Origin: CAYMSF01 sp964392985
Lineage (GTDB): Bacteria; Verrucomicrobiota; Lentisphaeria; Victivallales; Victivallaceae
Reading direction: 5' to 3'
DNA: 64,000 nt
NCBI GenBank assembly: GCA_964392985.1
Contig: CAYMSF010000017.1
Span: 6,551 to 70,550, forward strand
Shown in pieces: positions 18,234 through 27,356 of this stretch (the stretch's first letter is position 1; each line of letters starts with the position of its first letter). The notes below the pieces were generated by a model. That model saw only the letters and a program-made list of their open reading frames with translations, was not told the origin of the DNA and did no database searches. The translations under genes were made by a program, and so were the position numbers.

Positions 18234-18323
18234 ATGGGTAACCTCAAGAAGAAACGTCGGAAAAAAATCGCCAAGCATAAACGGAAAAAACAGCTGAAAG
18301 CTTTGCGGCATAAGAACAAGTAG
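18234..18323 (+). CDS. bS22/mS38-like small ribosomal protein (AURKAIP1/COX24 domain)
   Basis: A complete 29-codon gene starts with ATG at 18234, preceded by AAGGA with six bases spacing, and ends with TAG at 18321. The product begins MGNLKKKRRKKIAKHKRKK and is almost entirely Lys, Arg and His. This matches the AURKAIP1/COX24-domain family (PF08213), whose members are mitochondrial mS38 and bacterial bS22, a short peptide of the small subunit near the decoding region first seen in mycobacterial ribosomes. The gene is too short for most gene finders. It has its own leader and a terminator-like hairpin after it, so it appears to be a single-gene unit. Confidence 0.85.
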   Translation: MGNLKKKRRKKIAKHKRKKQLKALRHKNK

Positions 18324-18345
18324 TTTTTTGCTTCAACAAAAATTC

Positions 18346-18389
18346 ACCCTCTTGTCTAACTCACATGACAGGAGGGTTCTGTTATTTTT
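18346..18389 (+). terminator. Rho-independent terminator after bS22-like gene
   Basis: ACCCTCTTGTC (18346-18356) pairs over 11 positions, one of them a T-G wobble, with GACAGGAGGGT (18367-18377), loop of ten bases, and is followed by a T-rich run TCTGTTATTTTT. It lies 22 bases after the stop codon of the bS22-like gene and 27 bases before the TPR gene. Confidence 0.65.
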
Positions 18390-18415
18390 AAACAACCTGA
18401 AAAAGTAAAACTGCA

Positions 18416-20173
18416 ATGACGCGGAAAAGATATTATCTGGGAGTAATGCTCGTTGCGTGGCTGTATGGTCTTTCCGGCCTGTCAGCCGATTTACGTTGCG
18501 ATCTGGAACCGGATACCTCTGTCGCCGACCTCGTTCAATTATCCGCGTCAGAACAACAGAAGGCTGATGCTCTTACAGCTTTCGCCATGGGTTTAATCAG
18601 TGTCAAACCCGATGCGATTATTGACTACCTCCTCGAAGCCCTGCGTAAAGATCCCTCCGCAGAATTGCCGTTGCGATTACTGTTGAACCAGATTAACACA
18701 CCTGCCCAGGCGGGCAAAGTAACCACCGGACTCGCCACTATCGCCGGAAATCATCCTGCCGCGTTGCGGGTCAATCTTGCCGCGGTATTATTGCTGAAAG
18801 GTCAGAATAACATTCTGGCGGAAGAACTTGGTCAAAAAACTCTCCACGCCTGCAGGGAACAAAAAAATCTTTCTTCCTCTGAACAGAAAGCCGTGGCGAA
18901 TCTTGCCGGCGCGTTAGCTTCAATTTATGCCTCAGATAAAAAGTTTTTCCCCCGTGGCGATAACTTGCTCGAAGATTACTTGAGCGAGGAGGCATATCGC
19001 AATAATTATTATCTGCTTGAAGCCGCCGTACTTTTTTACAATACCGCGGCAAAAAATGCCGATGACTCCAAATTCCTGTGGTTCTGGTCAAGCGACAAGG
19101 AAAAATATTCCCGTTTGAAACAGTTATATCTGGAAAAGATAAAAACCAATTTTGCTAATCCCGCTGAACGCGAAATTTTTGCCTCTATTGCCGGAATGTA
19201 TGAAATGCTGGAAATGCCGGAAGAGGTGGAACGACTGCTGCTGAACCGGATGATTACTGAACCGGATAATCCTTCTCTGTTTACCGCGCTGGCGGCTTAC
19301 TATTACAAGAGCAAACAATACACTAAATCAATGTTATGGTGGCGTACCGCCCGGAACAAATTCCCGTTGAAAGACGACTCGCTGCTGGCTTATGCCGATG
19401 CGGCTTTTTATGCCAGATTTTTTCGTGAGTCAATTAATGCGTATCAGAGTTACATCGACAAAAATCCAAAACAAAACGTAGTTAAATTGATGCAGGGTCT
19501 GGCATTGATAGAATCAGGCGATTACGAATGGGCGGCGCGCCTCATGCGCACTCTCCCGGACAGTTTTATGAGTTTAAAATTACGCGGACTGGCGGAAGAC
19601 CGCATGGGCAACCACAAAGAGGCGCTTGCATTGATGCAACAGGCGGAAATAGCCGCCCAGCAAACCAGCCCGGAATCACTCGATGCCATGTTTTATCTCT
19701 ATCTGATGATGTTGACGGAAAAAAATAAACTTCCGGAATTGACCATACAGTATGCGGAACTGGTCGCCAAAAAATTTTCCATGCAAGACCCGGTCATCGC
19801 CAATGCTATCGGTTATACCTATGCTGATCTGAATGTTAATCTTGCCCAGGCAGAAAAACTTATCCGGTACGCCGTCAATAAAGAACCGGATAAAGCTGAA
19901 TATTATGACAGTCTGGCATGGGTGCTTTACCGGCAGAAAAATTTCACCGAAGCCGCCCGCTATATTAATATTGCCATTGAACGACAGGAAAAAATCCCCA
20001 ATGCCGTCATTGCTGAACACGCCGGGGATATTTTTTATGCCACCGGTAATGTTGACGGAGCAATTAAATACTGGAAACTGGCGTTGATTGTTTACAGCCG
20101 TGAAATCAATCGTCAAAGTATTGAAGACAAACTGAAAAAAGCACTTTTAAACAACAAAATAGCCAAACCGTAA
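18416..20173 (+). CDS. exported tetratricopeptide repeat protein
   Basis: The 585-residue protein starts with a signal peptide (basic MTRKRYY, hydrophobic core, cut near GLSADLRC). The rest is alpha-helical with TPR-type units, clearest near NPAEREIFASIAGMYEMLEM, MITEPDNPSLFTALAAYYYKSKQY and, at the end, NKEPDKAEYYDSLAWVLYRQKNFTEAARYINIAIERQ. TPR proteins of this kind act as envelope scaffolds. The last repeats resemble those of outer-membrane assembly or tetratricopeptide peptidase-like proteins of Gram-negative bacteria. No catalytic motif is seen. Confidence 0.85.
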   Translation: MTRKRYYLGVMLVAWLYGLSGLSADLRCDLEPDTSVADLVQLSASEQQKADALTAFAMGLISVKPDAIIDYLLEALRKDPSAELPLRLLLNQINTPAQAGKVTTGLATIAGNHPAALRVNLAAVLLLKGQNNILAEELGQKTLHACREQKNLSSSEQKAVANLAGALASIYASDKKFFPRGDNLLEDYLSEEAYRNNYYLLEAAVLFYNTAAKNADDSKFLWFWSSDKEKYSRLKQLYLEKIKTNFANPAEREIFASIAGMYEMLEMPEEVERLLLNRMITEPDNPSLFTALAAYYYKSKQYTKSMLWWRTARNKFPLKDDSLLAYADAAFYARFFRESINAYQSYIDKNPKQNVVKLMQGLALIESGDYEWAARLMRTLPDSFMSLKLRGLAEDRMGNHKEALALMQQAEIAAQQTSPESLDAMFYLYLMMLTEKNKLPELTIQYAELVAKKFSMQDPVIANAIGYTYADLNVNLAQAEKLIRYAVNKEPDKAEYYDSLAWVLYRQKNFTEAARYINIAIERQEKIPNAVIAEHAGDIFYATGNVDGAIKYWKLALIVYSREINRQSIEDKLKKALLNNKIAKP

Positions 20174-20218
20174 TTATAAAGATTAACCCGATAACAGGTC
20201 AAAACATTTAATACAGCT

Positions 20219-20773
20219 ATGATATTCTCTCAATATGAAATTTATTATCTTGCACTGATTGGTGCATCTGTAATCTCCGCCGCTTGCGGGGGCTTCTGCT
20301 GGCTAATGAATCCTGCTAAGCTGCCGGTATATGAAAAACTGCCACGGCAGCGTACTGTTGGTGCAGTATTTTCCTTCCTGGGTTTACTGTGGTGCATTCC
20401 TCATGCAACCCCGATTGTCTGGAGTTGGATGCTGCCATGGCTTTTCCCGCTGGTGATTTTATCGACAATACTGGCGTATTTATTTCTGGACTATCTGCTT
20501 TCACGCGCAATTGGCGGACTGTTGATTTTATCCGCATATTTCTTTCTGCATGATTCCTTTACCTTTCATACGCCGGGCGCATTTTGGCTCACTATTTTGT
20601 GCTGGGCGCTGGGTATTGCCGGGCTATTTCTATCTGCCAAGCCTCATTTGCTGCGGGATTTTATCCGCAAACTGGCTTCAAGTGCGTTATGGCGGTTAAT
20701 CTCGTTGCTCTTTTTTTGGGCTTTTACCGGAGTGACGCTTTTCGCCGGAATTTTTCATATTTTGCGGAGCTGA
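20219..20773 (+). CDS. integral membrane protein of unknown function
   Basis: A 184-residue protein with about five or six hydrophobic segments (for example YYLALIGASVISAACGGFCW at the start and LFFWAFTGVTLFAGIFHIL at the end), short loops and few charges. I do not recognise a family. It lies 45 bases after the TPR gene and its stop is 3 bases before the rsmG GTG start, so it may be co-transcribed with both. Frame use and codon style fit the neighbours. Confidence 0.75.
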   Translation: MIFSQYEIYYLALIGASVISAACGGFCWLMNPAKLPVYEKLPRQRTVGAVFSFLGLLWCIPHATPIVWSWMLPWLFPLVILSTILAYLFLDYLLSRAIGGLLILSAYFFLHDSFTFHTPGAFWLTILCWALGIAGLFLSAKPHLLRDFIRKLASSALWRLISLLFFWAFTGVTLFAGIFHILRS

Positions 20774-20776
20774 ATT

Positions 20777-21454
20777 GTGTCGATGGAGCAAAATTCAACG
20801 GTTGAAACTTTCTGCGGTGAATGTAACATCGCCGACACAGGAGAGTTTGTCACCAAGTGCCGTGAACTTTATCTGCTGCTCTCTGCCGCGAATCAGGAAG
20901 TTAATTTGACCCGGATTGAGACAGAGCCCGATTACTGGGTACGCCACATTGCAGATTCTATCGCGATTGCTAAATTTTTCCCTTATCTGGCAACTGAACA
21001 TTTCAAGGTGGCGGATATTGGTTGCGGCGCCGGGTTCCCTGCGTTGCCGCTGGCAACCGCTTTTCCCGGGTTACACCTGACTGCGATTGACTCTATCGCT
21101 AAAAAAACTGATTTTGTCCGTCAAGCCGCAACCCGCATGGCGCTGAATAATATTGAAATTGTTACCGCGCGCTCAAGGGAAATGTCCCGGCAAGTTGACT
21201 GGCAGGAACGTTTTGACATCATCACCGCCAGAGCAGTATCCGATGCCAGAACAATATTTCGCGAAAATCGCCGGCTGATAAAAAGCGACGGACAGTTTAT
21301 CCTTTATAAAACCCCTGAACAGGCTGCCGCGGAAATCGACGACCTTAAAAAAGCCTCTGTGCAGTATGGATTTATCTGGTCAATCAGCGCAGCGTTCGAA
21401 CTTCCCTGCAATGGCGGGCATCGGGTATTTCTCTTCAGTCACAGAAAAGATTAA
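20777..21454 (+). CDS. rsmG: 16S rRNA (guanine527-N7)-methyltransferase RsmG
   Basis: The 225-residue enzyme methylates N7 of G527 in 16S rRNA using S-adenosylmethionine. It contains the RsmG opening LYLLLSAANQEVNLTRIE, HIADSIAI (the conserved HxxDSL-like motif) and the SAM-binding glycine motif VADIGCGAGFPALPLA. The GTG at 20777 has GGAG seven bases upstream and is preferred. An in-frame ATG at 20783 is an alternative that shortens the protein by two residues. No parA/parB or mnmG genes, its usual neighbours, are next to it. Confidence 0.93.
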   Translation: MSMEQNSTVETFCGECNIADTGEFVTKCRELYLLLSAANQEVNLTRIETEPDYWVRHIADSIAIAKFFPYLATEHFKVADIGCGAGFPALPLATAFPGLHLTAIDSIAKKTDFVRQAATRMALNNIEIVTARSREMSRQVDWQERFDIITARAVSDARTIFRENRRLIKSDGQFILYKTPEQAAAEIDDLKKASVQYGFIWSISAAFELPCNGGHRVFLFSHRKD

Positions 21455-21469
21455 ACTGGAATTTTCACT

Positions 21470-21877
21470 TTATCCGAAAATTTGCGGAGTTTTGTTAATG
21501 TCCAATTCCCTTGAGCGGTCAGTACGGGAAATCAAATAGAACAGATTACCTTCCGGATCGCGACAGGTGAAAAAGTCCAGACCAACCCGGTGTGACGAGT
21601 CCACATTGATATAATAGCCATATTCTTTCAAGCGGGTACGGATAACTTCAATGTCATCAATCTTGTAACCCCAGACAACATTTTGGGTGCTGCCGCGTCC
21701 ATAATCAATTTTCATAACTTTTTCAAGGGCAAGAGTGAAGTTGCCGGGCATTTTGAATTCAATCCAGCTGTTGCTGTCGAGAGCAGGTTCTCCCAAATTG
21801 AGCACGTCCCGATAAAAAGATCGGCAAATATCCAGATTCCTAACCTTGATTATCACGCCAAACAGGCTATTTTCCAT
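21470..21877 (-). CDS. VOC (glyoxalase/bleomycin resistance) family protein
   Basis: A 135-residue single-domain protein of the vicinal oxygen chelate fold. It begins with VIIKVRNLDICRSFYRDVLNLGEP, the standard opening of this fold, and the second half has FFTCRDPEGNLFYLISR, with the DPEGN motif and the terminal ligand-like acidic/aromatic strand. Members bind a divalent metal or act as binding proteins. No substrate can be assigned. It is a lone gene converging on rsmG. Confidence 0.85.
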   Translation of the reverse strand: MENSLFGVIIKVRNLDICRSFYRDVLNLGEPALDSNSWIEFKMPGNFTLALEKVMKIDYGRGSTQNVVWGYKIDDIEVIRTRLKEYGYYINVDSSHRVGLDFFTCRDPEGNLFYLISRTDRSRELDINKTPQIFG

Positions 21878-21985
21878 AGTTTAAAATTCCCGAAAATGAA
21901 ATATATTAAACCTTAAACATAAAACGTAATTTAAAAAGTTCAAGAATAATTCTTTAAAATAAAAATATTAAAAAGTGGGGAACTC

Positions 21986-23425
21986 ATGGATTATCGTGAA
22001 TTTCAGAACCCTCTTACCGGCAGATATGCCGGCAAGGAGATGAGTTTTAACTGGTCACCTCAAAACAAACATTCCACCTGGCGCAAACTTTGGCTCACTC
22101 TTGCCCGTGAAGAACAAAAACTGGGATTGCCGATTACCCAACAGCAAATCGATGAAATGGCCGCCCATCTCGAGGATATCGATTTTGTTGCAGCCGAAGA
22201 GAAAGAAAAGGAACTCCGCCATGATGTGATGAGCCATATCCATGTTTTCGGTCAACTCTGTCCAAGCGCCATGCCGATTATCCACCTCGGCGCAACCAGT
22301 TGTTACGTCACCGACAACACCGAACTCATCCAGATGCGTGAAGGCATGAAAATATTGCGTGGCAAACTACTCCGGGTGATTAAAACCATGAGCGGTGTGG
22401 TTGCGCAGTATAAGGACCTGCCGACACTCGGATTCACCCACTACCAGCCCGCGCAATTGACCACCGTTGGCAAGCGCTTCTCTCTCTATCTTCAGGATCT
22501 GGTGATGGATTTTGAGCGGCTGGAACATGAAATCGAACAGATTCCTTTCCGCAGCGTAAAAGGCACTACCGGCACTCAGGCAAGTTTTCTGGAACTCTTC
22601 AATGGCGACCATGACAAAGTCAAGGCGCTGGAAAAAAATATTGCCACCGTTATGGGCTTTGATAATATTGTTGAAGTATCCGGACAGACCTACACCCGCA
22701 AGGTGGATTATTATGTCCTTACCGTCCTCTCCGGCATCGCCCAGTCGGCGTATAAATTCGCTGGCGACATCCGGTTGCTTGCCAATCTGCGCGAAGTCGA
22801 AGAACCTTTCGGCAAAAAACAGGTCGGTTCCAGTGCCATGGCGTATAAACGCAATCCGATGCGCAGCGAGCGTGTCTGTTCGCTTTCCCGTTATGTCATC
22901 AATCTGCCGGTAAATGCCGCCAATACCCATGCGAACCAATGGTTTGAGCGCACTCTTGACGATTCAGCTATCCGTCGTATTGTTCTTCCTGAAGCATTTC
23001 TCGCGATTGACGTTATCCTGTCATTGCTGAATGATATCTGTTCCGGTATTCAGGTATGGCCGAACGTCATTGCCAAACGGGTTGCGGCAGAACTGCCATT
23101 CATGGCGACGGAAAACATTATGATGGCGGCGGTGAAAGCCGGTGGCAACCGTCAGGAACTGCATGAAGCTATTCGTAACCATTCGATGGAAGCCGCCAGA
23201 GTGATTAAAGCCGAAGGCGGAGAAAATGATCTGTTACAGCGGATGAAAGGCGACCCGGTTTTTGCGAGTGTGGCGGCACAGATTGACGATCTGGTCAATC
23301 CCAAAGCGTTCATCGGCCGCGCTCCGGAACAGTCAGTTGAATTTCTTGAACACCGGGTAAATCCGATTCTGAAGAAATATGCCGCGGAGTTGAATTCAGT
23401 AGCGACCGAATCAGTCAATGTCTGA
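21986..23425 (+). CDS. purB: adenylosuccinate lyase
   Basis: The 479-residue enzyme splits SAICAR and adenylosuccinate, releasing fumarate, in purine synthesis. The fumarase-superfamily signature is GSSAMAYKRNPMRSER, TGTQASF and LGATSCYVTDNTEL give the other conserved regions, and the catalytic His lies in LGFTHYQPAQ. The length and motifs are of the type shared with animal ADSL and not the shorter B. subtilis type. A GGGGAA ribosome binding site precedes the ATG. The gene is not in a purine operon. Its 3' end lies five bases from the convergent DUF523 gene. Confidence 0.95.
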   Translation: MDYREFQNPLTGRYAGKEMSFNWSPQNKHSTWRKLWLTLAREEQKLGLPITQQQIDEMAAHLEDIDFVAAEEKEKELRHDVMSHIHVFGQLCPSAMPIIHLGATSCYVTDNTELIQMREGMKILRGKLLRVIKTMSGVVAQYKDLPTLGFTHYQPAQLTTVGKRFSLYLQDLVMDFERLEHEIEQIPFRSVKGTTGTQASFLELFNGDHDKVKALEKNIATVMGFDNIVEVSGQTYTRKVDYYVLTVLSGIAQSAYKFAGDIRLLANLREVEEPFGKKQVGSSAMAYKRNPMRSERVCSLSRYVINLPVNAANTHANQWFERTLDDSAIRRIVLPEAFLAIDVILSLLNDICSGIQVWPNVIAKRVAAELPFMATENIMMAAVKAGGNRQELHEAIRNHSMEAARVIKAEGGENDLLQRMKGDPVFASVAAQIDDLVNPKAFIGRAPEQSVEFLEHRVNPILKKYAAELNSVATESVNV

Positions 23426-23430
23426 TGCCG

Positions 23431-24405
23431 TCAGATTCCATATTTCATCCGCAACTCGGACAGTGACGGATTGAGATAGTATTGTTGTATCAGGAATTCA
23501 TGACCGTATTTTCTGGCGTAATGACGCAGCATGGTAACCGGCACCAGCCACGGACAGATTCCTGCGGCATAGTTGTCAATCAATTCCAGCATCTCCTGCT
23601 TTTCAAAGGAATCCAGTTGTTTCTTGAAATATCCGAGAATATGCTGCATGACATTCCGTTGCTTGCTGACGGTAACTTTATTCTCCATAACGCGCATTAA
23701 TGCCAACAAGTATTCACGCCGGACAGCTTGCATGGTTCCGCCGGACAAACCGGCAACAATTCTTCCCGCCATCGTCAGTCCCGCAGGTGAGTGTGCCATG
23801 AGCAGATATTTGTGTTGGCTGTGGAAAACGACCAGACCATGGGGGGAACCGTCATTATTTTCGTATTCGCGCCAGCGATGATAGGTCAAAACTTTATCAA
23901 TAAAGTTTTCCCGCAATACCGGATCGTTAAGCCGTCCATCTTCCTCGATTGGGAGTAGTGGCATCGCCTCAATGACTCTCCGGGCAAACAGTCCGATTCC
24001 ATTTTTTACTGGAATACCGCTGTTGCCGTAAATCTTGACATTGTACCGTCCTGAACTTGGTGATTTGCTTTTGAAAATAAATCCGTCCAGTCCGGCGGCG
24101 TCAAGTTTCTTTACTTTTTCAGTGGCCCAAAGCAACATCCGGTCAGTGTGGTCAACATGAGAGCGGATGGTAATCAAACGGGGGGCAGAAGCGTCGCCCG
24201 CCAGATGCATCGCTTCGCGTGGTATTGGCAAGCCGCACTCAACTTCCGGGCAGACTGGTACAAAATCAGCAAATTGACTTAGAATATCGGCAATATAATG
24301 GTCTAGTTTGTGCTGTCCGTCATAACGCACTTTTTCGCCCAGCAGGCAGGAACTCACGCCCAGTTTTAGCCGGTTCGCAATTAACCCGCTGCTGTCATTA
24401 TTCAT
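23431..24405 (-). CDS. DUF523-DUF1722 fusion protein (TudS/YbgA-like)
   Basis: The 324-residue protein has an N-terminal DUF523 domain with GVSSCLLGEKVRYDG and CPEVECGLPIPRE, holding cysteines of the kind that bind an iron-sulfur cluster in the 2-thiouracil desulfurase TudS. The C-terminal half is DUF1722, the E. coli YbgA type, with VFHSQHKYLLMAHS. Fusions of the two are widespread. A role in removing sulfur from thiolated nucleobases is suggested for the first domain, while the second is uncharacterised. It is the last of three minus-strand genes, 6 bases after the MerR-type protein gene. Confidence 0.88.
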   Translation of the reverse strand: MNNDSSGLIANRLKLGVSSCLLGEKVRYDGQHKLDHYIADILSQFADFVPVCPEVECGLPIPREAMHLAGDASAPRLITIRSHVDHTDRMLLWATEKVKKLDAAGLDGFIFKSKSPSSGRYNVKIYGNSGIPVKNGIGLFARRVIEAMPLLPIEEDGRLNDPVLRENFIDKVLTYHRWREYENNDGSPHGLVVFHSQHKYLLMAHSPAGLTMAGRIVAGLSGGTMQAVRREYLLALMRVMENKVTVSKQRNVMQHILGYFKKQLDSFEKQEMLELIDNYAAGICPWLVPVTMLRHYARKYGHEFLIQQYYLNPSLSELRMKYGI

Positions 24406-24411
24406 TCCCGA

Positions 24412-25605
24412 CTACTGCTTTGCCGGTGCAACAACAGGCGGTGCTGCCGTTAAGGTTTTGTCAAGTTTCTGTTTAAGGCTTTCAACCAGTTTCCGCTGTT
24501 CTTCCATCTCGCGGTGAAGTGCTTCAATTTGTTTCGCCTTATCCCCGATTTCCCGGGACATGGTACCGATTTTATTAAAATCCTCGGCACGTTGTTTTTT
24601 GAAACCTTCGCTGATATTTTTGGCGATTTCGTTTTTATCGTCTATCGCCTTTTTCTCAAGCTTATCAATTTTATCCTGATTTTCGACAGTCAGTTTTTTC
24701 TGTTCCGCCTGGAGTTGCTCAACCAGTTGGCTGCGTTCTCCGATTTCTTTGGTCAACTCTTCTGATTTCTTAAGTAATTCAAGTTTTTCGCGTGCAAAGA
24801 AATCTTTGATGGCGGCAAGTTCTATCTGAGTTTTTGAATCAGCAGTTTGTGCAGTTTTTTCGAGCATTGCTTTGAAATCTTCGCGCTGCTTGGCGAGTTC
24901 CTGCTGCAATGTCTCAACATTTTTCTGATAATCCGTGCTGTTTTTATCAATCAGAACCGTTAATTTCTGTAATTTCTGGTTCTGATCTTGAACAACCACA
25001 TCACGTTTTTTCATTTCCGAGGTAATGACGAGACCTTGCTGACTGACTTTTCCTACCATGCTCATGGTATCGACGATGCGACCGTCTTGTAATTTCAATA
25101 ATTCCATCGTCTTCAAGGTAAAGACCAGCGCCGTCGCGCCAAGGGCGACAATCAGACCAATCGCCAGAATATACCAGCGTAACGAACGGCGGGCAAAATT
25201 ACTGTTCAGTTCACGGGCATTCTCCATGCGTTCAGCTATATTTTGCAATTCCTTGCCCAGCATGCGTCCGATTTCCTCCGCCTGTTGTCGTGCGACCGGA
25301 GCAATCAATTCACCGGATTCCGCTGTCGGCGCCGGCGCAGTGCTGGCTTGAGGCGCCACTTCCGCTTGTACCGGATGACGTTTAGTCAATTCCACTTCGA
25401 TCTCATTCGCCGCCATTCCGGCGTTGCGCAATTCTGCGATTTCTTTCAGCACTTTGACGGAAGAATCAAAATAAACCTTTCGTTTACCTCTGATTTCACT
25501 CTCGATATACTGGGAGAAGCGTTCCAACCAGTCATTTAGAGTCGTGCGCGGAACGTTTACCAGTTCCGCCAACTCAACAACAGCATAACTTTTGCGTTCA
25601 TTCAT
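24412..25605 (-). CDS. membrane-anchored MerR-type HTH protein with long coiled coil
   Basis: The 397-residue protein starts with a MerR-like winged helix (residues 5-70, YAVVELAELVNVPRTTLNDW, then RGKRKVYFDSSVKVLKEIAEL). A linker rich in Ala and Pro follows (80-100), then one membrane helix WYILAIGLIVALGATALVFTL near residue 145-165, and then about 200 residues of heptad-rich coiled coil high in Lys, Glu and Gln. The last part carries a Pro/Ala tail. A DNA-binding head on a membrane-tethered rod recalls proteins that tie DNA to the membrane, such as RacA, but the order and helix are different. It is followed by the DUF523 gene and preceded by ribF. Confidence 0.8.
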   Translation of the reverse strand: MNERKSYAVVELAELVNVPRTTLNDWLERFSQYIESEIRGKRKVYFDSSVKVLKEIAELRNAGMAANEIEVELTKRHPVQAEVAPQASTAPAPTAESGELIAPVARQQAEEIGRMLGKELQNIAERMENARELNSNFARRSLRWYILAIGLIVALGATALVFTLKTMELLKLQDGRIVDTMSMVGKVSQQGLVITSEMKKRDVVVQDQNQKLQKLTVLIDKNSTDYQKNVETLQQELAKQREDFKAMLEKTAQTADSKTQIELAAIKDFFAREKLELLKKSEELTKEIGERSQLVEQLQAEQKKLTVENQDKIDKLEKKAIDDKNEIAKNISEGFKKQRAEDFNKIGTMSREIGDKAKQIEALHREMEEQRKLVESLKQKLDKTLTAAPPVVAPAKQ

Positions 25606-25666
25606 TGTTCAATTCCTTCATATTATGGAGTTAACCCGCTCCGGACATTGCCGGTTCGTCGCAACT

Positions 25667-26623
25667 CTATTGTTTCAAAGCATTTTTGATTGCCGCAATG
25701 TCCAGTTCTATTTGCGTCTTCAATCCCGCGGCATCGGAGAAACAACGTTCCTCCCGCAAATAAAGAACCAGTTCCACTTCGAGTGGCAACCCGTAGATAT
25801 TTTCATTAAAATCAAGAATATGCACTTCCACACGTCTGGGGGCATTCTGCCGGCGATAAGTCGGCGATGTCCCGATATTAACTGCTGCAGCCAGTTTTCT
25901 GCCGGAGATAACGGCATTGGCGGCATAAACACCGTCCGGCGGCAGAATACCATATTCCATCCGGATATTGGCCGTCGGATGTTTAAGTTCACTTCCCGCC
26001 AATTGAAATCCTTTTTCAACTTTTCCGAACAAACTGTACGGACGCCCCAGCAATTTACGCGCCTGTTCCAGCAAACCACTACTGACCGCGCGACGAATGC
26101 TGGTACTGCTGACCACGTTTCCGTCTATTGCCAGTTCGGACACAGCGTCAAATTCAAAATGACCGTCACTTGCAAACTGACGCAGCAATTCCTGTCCGCC
26201 TTTACCGCCGGCGCCGAACCGCCATTTTTCGCCGACGCAAATCCCGTCTATTTTTACCCGTGACGCACTTAAGCAGTCCTGAATGAATTCTTCAGGCGGC
26301 ATTGCCGCAAATTCACTGGAAAACGGTACTGTAACAACACCGCGCATGCCAAATTCGTGCAACAACCTTACTTTCTGTTCCGGCGGCAACAGCAACGGTG
26401 GCGCACTCAGCGGTTGCAACACCTGCCGCGGATGCGGAAAAAACGTCATTGCCACCGGTTCGGCATTACACGCCCGGCTCATCGTCAACAACCGGCTCAA
26501 CAACCGCTGATGACCGCAATGGACTCCGTCAAAAACACCAATTGCCAGACAAACCCGGTCGATGCCGTGACCAGCGAGAGCATCAATTGATGAAACATTA
26601 ATCGCTCTAAGGTCGTTTGTCAA
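25667..26623 (-). CDS. ribF: bifunctional riboflavin kinase/FAD synthetase
   Basis: The 318-residue enzyme makes FMN from riboflavin and then FAD. The N-terminal nucleotidyltransferase domain has GVFDGVHCGHQRLL, the (H/G)xGH motif, and STSIRRAVSSG. The C-terminal kinase domain has LGRPYSLFGKVEKGFQLA, HPTANI and VEVHILDFNENIYG. Both domains are complete. The start at 26623 gives a 25-residue lead before the nucleotide motif, as is usual. It is the first gene of the ribF, MerR-type, DUF523 group and is divergent from coaD across 229 bases. Confidence 0.95.
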   Translation of the reverse strand: MTNDLRAINVSSIDALAGHGIDRVCLAIGVFDGVHCGHQRLLSRLLTMSRACNAEPVAMTFFPHPRQVLQPLSAPPLLLPPEQKVRLLHEFGMRGVVTVPFSSEFAAMPPEEFIQDCLSASRVKIDGICVGEKWRFGAGGKGGQELLRQFASDGHFEFDAVSELAIDGNVVSSTSIRRAVSSGLLEQARKLLGRPYSLFGKVEKGFQLAGSELKHPTANIRMEYGILPPDGVYAANAVISGRKLAAAVNIGTSPTYRRQNAPRRVEVHILDFNENIYGLPLEVELVLYLREERCFSDAAGLKTQIELDIAAIKNALKQ

Positions 26624-26852
26624 ATCATGCTCCGGAAATATTGCCGGACGGTTTACCCGTTAAGATAATTCCGTAATCCGGCAACTGTTAATTTTATAAA
26701 CTAAACCACTGACTCAACCGTCAAAAACTCCTTGTTTCAACAAAAGTCAAAAATATGTCAGAAGATTTTTGAATATTCACTAAAAGAAAATTATATTTCA
26801 TCAGCAAAAATTCAACCCGTAATTCAATAAGATTAACAGGAAATTAGCAAAG

Positions 26853-27356
26853 ATGAAAGAAACACTTGTAAAAACTGTACTCTATCCCGGCAGTTTCGAC
26901 CCGGTGACAAACGGCCATCTTGATTTGATTGAGCGCGCCTGTCGTCTTTTTGACCGGGTTATTATCGCCATTGCGGTAAATAATGAAAAAGCGCCACTTT
27001 TTTCAACTGATGAACGCCGTGAACTCCTGCAACTTTGTTGCGCGCATCTTCCCAATGCCGAAGTTGTTTCATTTCAGGGGTTGGTTGTCAATGCCATTAC
27101 TGAATTCCATGCCAGCGCTATTCTACGCGGTTTGCGCGCGTTTTCCGATTTTGAATATGAATTGCAAATGGCGCTGATGAACCGCAGTCTGAAAGAGGAA
27201 TGCGAAACCATTTTTATGATGCCGACCGCCGCCAATTCATTTGTCAGTTCGAGAATGATTAAAGAGGTGGCAAGACTTGGCGGTGACTTCACTCCGCATG
27301 TTCCGCCGCCGGTAATCGCCGCCATCCGGGGGAAAATCAGTGCAGGCCTCCTATGA
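26853..27356 (+). CDS. coaD: phosphopantetheine adenylyltransferase
   Basis: The 167-residue enzyme forms dephospho-CoA from 4'-phosphopantetheine and ATP. The signature YPGSFDPVTNGHLDLIERA with its TxGH motif lies at residues 10-29, and the second nucleotide site is FVSSRMIKEVA (SSxxRK region). AGGAAA stands a little upstream of the ATG. It overlaps yceD by four bases, so the two are translationally coupled. Confidence 0.95.
   Translation: MKETLVKTVLYPGSFDPVTNGHLDLIERACRLFDRVIIAIAVNNEKAPLFSTDERRELLQLCCAHLPNAEVVSFQGLVVNAITEFHASAILRGLRAFSDFEYELQMALMNRSLKEECETIFMMPTAANSFVSSRMIKEVARLGGDFTPHVPPPVIAAIRGKISAGLL

Noticed and set aside
22367..22939. A 190-codon minus-strand frame inside purB
   Set aside because: It is antisense to conserved purB motifs and shows no family signature.
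23431..26623. The ribF, MerR-type and DUF523 genes as a defence or stress island
   Set aside because: ribF is core metabolism, base use is uniform, and no nuclease or toxin motif is seen.
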